Shown: piece after piece, positions 62,986 through 64,000 of the stretch
Position numbering within the stretch: position 1 is the first letter of the stretch
How the letters are laid out: each line of letters opens with the position of its first letter
Assembly: GCA_927405585.1 (NCBI GenBank)
Contig: CAKMJS010000013.1
Location: 1-64,000, forward strand
Direction of reading: 5' to 3'
From: an uncultured Desulfosporosinus sp.
GTDB taxonomy: Bacteria; Bacillota; Desulfitobacteriia; Desulfitobacteriales; Desulfitobacteriaceae
DNA length: 64,000 bases
Made by a program: the position numbers and the translations under genes
Notes under the pieces: model-generated
The model's database searches: none
Told to the model about the DNA's origin: nothing
Seen by the model: only the letters and a program-made list of their open reading frames with translations

Positions 62986-63819
62986 TTACCAGTTCTCGGC
63001 TAAACCAGGCATACTTTCCCTGTCTAATAATTCGATAGCGTTAATAGGACAAGCCGTCACACATAATCCGCAACCAAAGCACTGATCCATATCAACATAG
63101 GCCTTGTTAGTATACACCTCTAGGTTGAGGGCCTTAAACTGGCAGCGACCTAAGCAGCTTTTGCAGCCAGTACATTTTTCCCGATCAACTTTGGCGACCG
63201 TATGTCCTTTGAGCAAAAATTTAAAGTCATAGTCAATTCGGTTACGAACTGCCACGCACCCAGGATACTCGCACTGGCATAATCCTCCGATGTAAGGCGT
63301 TCCGAACACGTCAACAGTCTGAACTCGCCCCTCTTTGTGGTTCATTAAGGCCCATTGCTTAGCCTCCTCTGGGGTGATGAATTCTACCCCGCCACGATAG
63401 GTCTCTGGCCAACGTTCCCACTTGTACATACCGGGACCAATACCCATACACGTAAAATTCTCCTCATCTGGCATACCCCTCTGCACCCGTCGGCAACCAC
63501 ACGTCATTTTAGCGAGAGGATAAGCAATATCAAGGATTTGCAAATACTCATCAAGGGTGACAACCTGTCCGAAGTGAGTTTTATAGGCTTGTTCCAAGGC
63601 CTCTCGTTTGATTTCCTCTTCCCAAACAAGGTCTCCGCTGATTCGAGCTTTAACTAACTCAGCTACCACGCCCGCTCCCATACCTGCAGCCTGTGGGTCA
63701 GCATCCGAGCCCGTCGATTCTTTGCCTTCTTTGCGCACTTTATAAAGGCGTCGAGCGTAGTTTTCTGGGTTGAGATACCATTTCTCACCATTACCATATT
63801 GTTCACATACCCAACACAT
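62986..63819 (-). CDS. Iron-sulfur protein with two ferredoxin motifs and extra Cys motifs
   Basis: The 277-residue protein begins with MCWVCEQYG. A middle domain has CGCRRVQRGMPDEENFTCMGIG and GGLCQCEYPGC, which could bind another cluster or metal. It ends with two [4Fe-4S] motifs (CTGCKSCLGRCQFKAL and CFGCGLCVTACPINAI). It is the first gene of the operon behind a sigma-54 promoter, with AAAGGAGG before the ATG. An electron-transfer role for the dehydrogenases or radical dehydratase is inferred. Confidence 0.8.
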   Translation of the reverse strand: MCWVCEQYGNGEKWYLNPENYARRLYKVRKEGKESTGSDADPQAAGMGAGVVAELVKARISGDLVWEEEIKREALEQAYKTHFGQVVTLDEYLQILDIAYPLAKMTCGCRRVQRGMPDEENFTCMGIGPGMYKWERWPETYRGGVEFITPEEAKQWALMNHKEGRVQTVDVFGTPYIGGLCQCEYPGCVAVRNRIDYDFKFLLKGHTVAKVDREKCTGCKSCLGRCQFKALNLEVYTNKAYVDMDQCFGCGLCVTACPINAIELLDRESMPGLAENW

Positions 63820-63860
63820 ATCGCGATTCCTCCTTTAGCACTTGATTAACTTTATTGGCA

Positions 63861-63877
63861 TGCAAACTATATGCCAA
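63861..63877 (-). promoter_or_regulatory. Sigma-54 (-24/-12) promoter before the iron-sulfur operon
   Basis: The minus strand reads TTGGCATATAGTTTGCA, with correctly spaced GG and GC elements, 42 bp before the ATG at 63819. The region beyond (to 64000) holds no called gene and contains GTGTGCGT and CACACTG repeats that could be activator sites. Confidence 0.82.
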
Positions 63878-64000
63878 CCTCGGAAAGCATAGCACTTCCA
63901 TATTAATTGCCGTGTATAACTTACTTAAGTGATCATAGTCAGTGTGTCTGTCATCTTCCAGTGTGCGTTTCTCATACAGCAAAAGACTGCTTCCCTAATC

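Overview
The window looks like chromosome of a spore-forming, anaerobic Firmicute of the Desulfosporosinus/Desulfitobacterium type. It has moderate GC, strong AGGAGG-type ribosome binding sites, and spore genes (an alpha/beta-type SASP, Tlp, a CotF-like coat protein, a CwlD-like amidase fused to a GerMN domain). It also has clostridial regulators (HutP, CsoR, a sigma-54 activator) and a selenoprotein gene. The genus is an inference from gene content. No tRNA, intact rRNA, CRISPR array or complete insertion sequence was seen.

Layout. 1-6.7 kb: a selenocysteine-containing CC/Se-motif protein whose in-frame UGA hides it from ordinary ORF calling (minus strand). It is divergent from a GH20 hexosaminidase, followed by nagA-nagB for GlcNAc breakdown, a hemerythrin-like protein, and a run of four very small membrane proteins. 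6.8-17 kb: tlp, a CWB2/CAP surface protein, the sbcDC nuclease operon, a protein built from an 18-residue repeat, and remnants of apbE and secA. 17-31.6 kb: housekeeping and accessory genes, including an SsuABC-type transporter, a DMT transporter, radC, LemA/TPM, a MutM-type glycosylase, a duplicated small membrane gene, a gamma-glutamyltransferase-like enzyme and a two-part nitroreductase.

31.6-32.2 kb holds no gene. It carries a roughly 450-bp inverted repeat whose arms each contain two near-consensus sigma-A promoters facing inwards, with a boxA-like sequence in the loop. It looks like two rRNA-operon leaders fused head to head without their rRNA genes. 32-38 kb: a decayed membrane gene, the CwlD-GerMN amidase, a 37-residue CxxC peptide with its own promoter and terminator, prfC, a YbjN-like protein, a hemolysin III family protein and an SASP.

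38-47.2 kb is a metal-and-histidine block. The csoR-copA-copZ copper operon has its operator inside the promoter. hutP-hutH has a terminator between the two genes, as expected for HutP antitermination. A CadC-like repressor sits upstream of a Zn/Cd/Pb P-type ATPase. 47.4-64 kb: a CotF-like protein, then a long minus-strand CoA-thioester catabolic region. It contains iron-sulfur proteins, two MaoC-type dehydratases, a PAS/AAA+/Fis sigma-54 activator, a crotonase, 4-hydroxybutyryl-CoA dehydratase with all four cluster ligands, an acyl-CoA dehydrogenase, a nitroreductase, 3-hydroxyacyl-CoA dehydrogenase, two AMP-forming CoA ligases and a DUF362 protein. Two near-consensus -24/-12 promoters, one before the crotonase and one before the first iron-sulfur gene, suggest that one activator controls the whole block.

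The strongest new observations are the hidden selenoprotein with its bSECIS hairpin, the orphan convergent rRNA-type promoters, and the sigma-54-controlled 4-hydroxybutyryl-CoA region.
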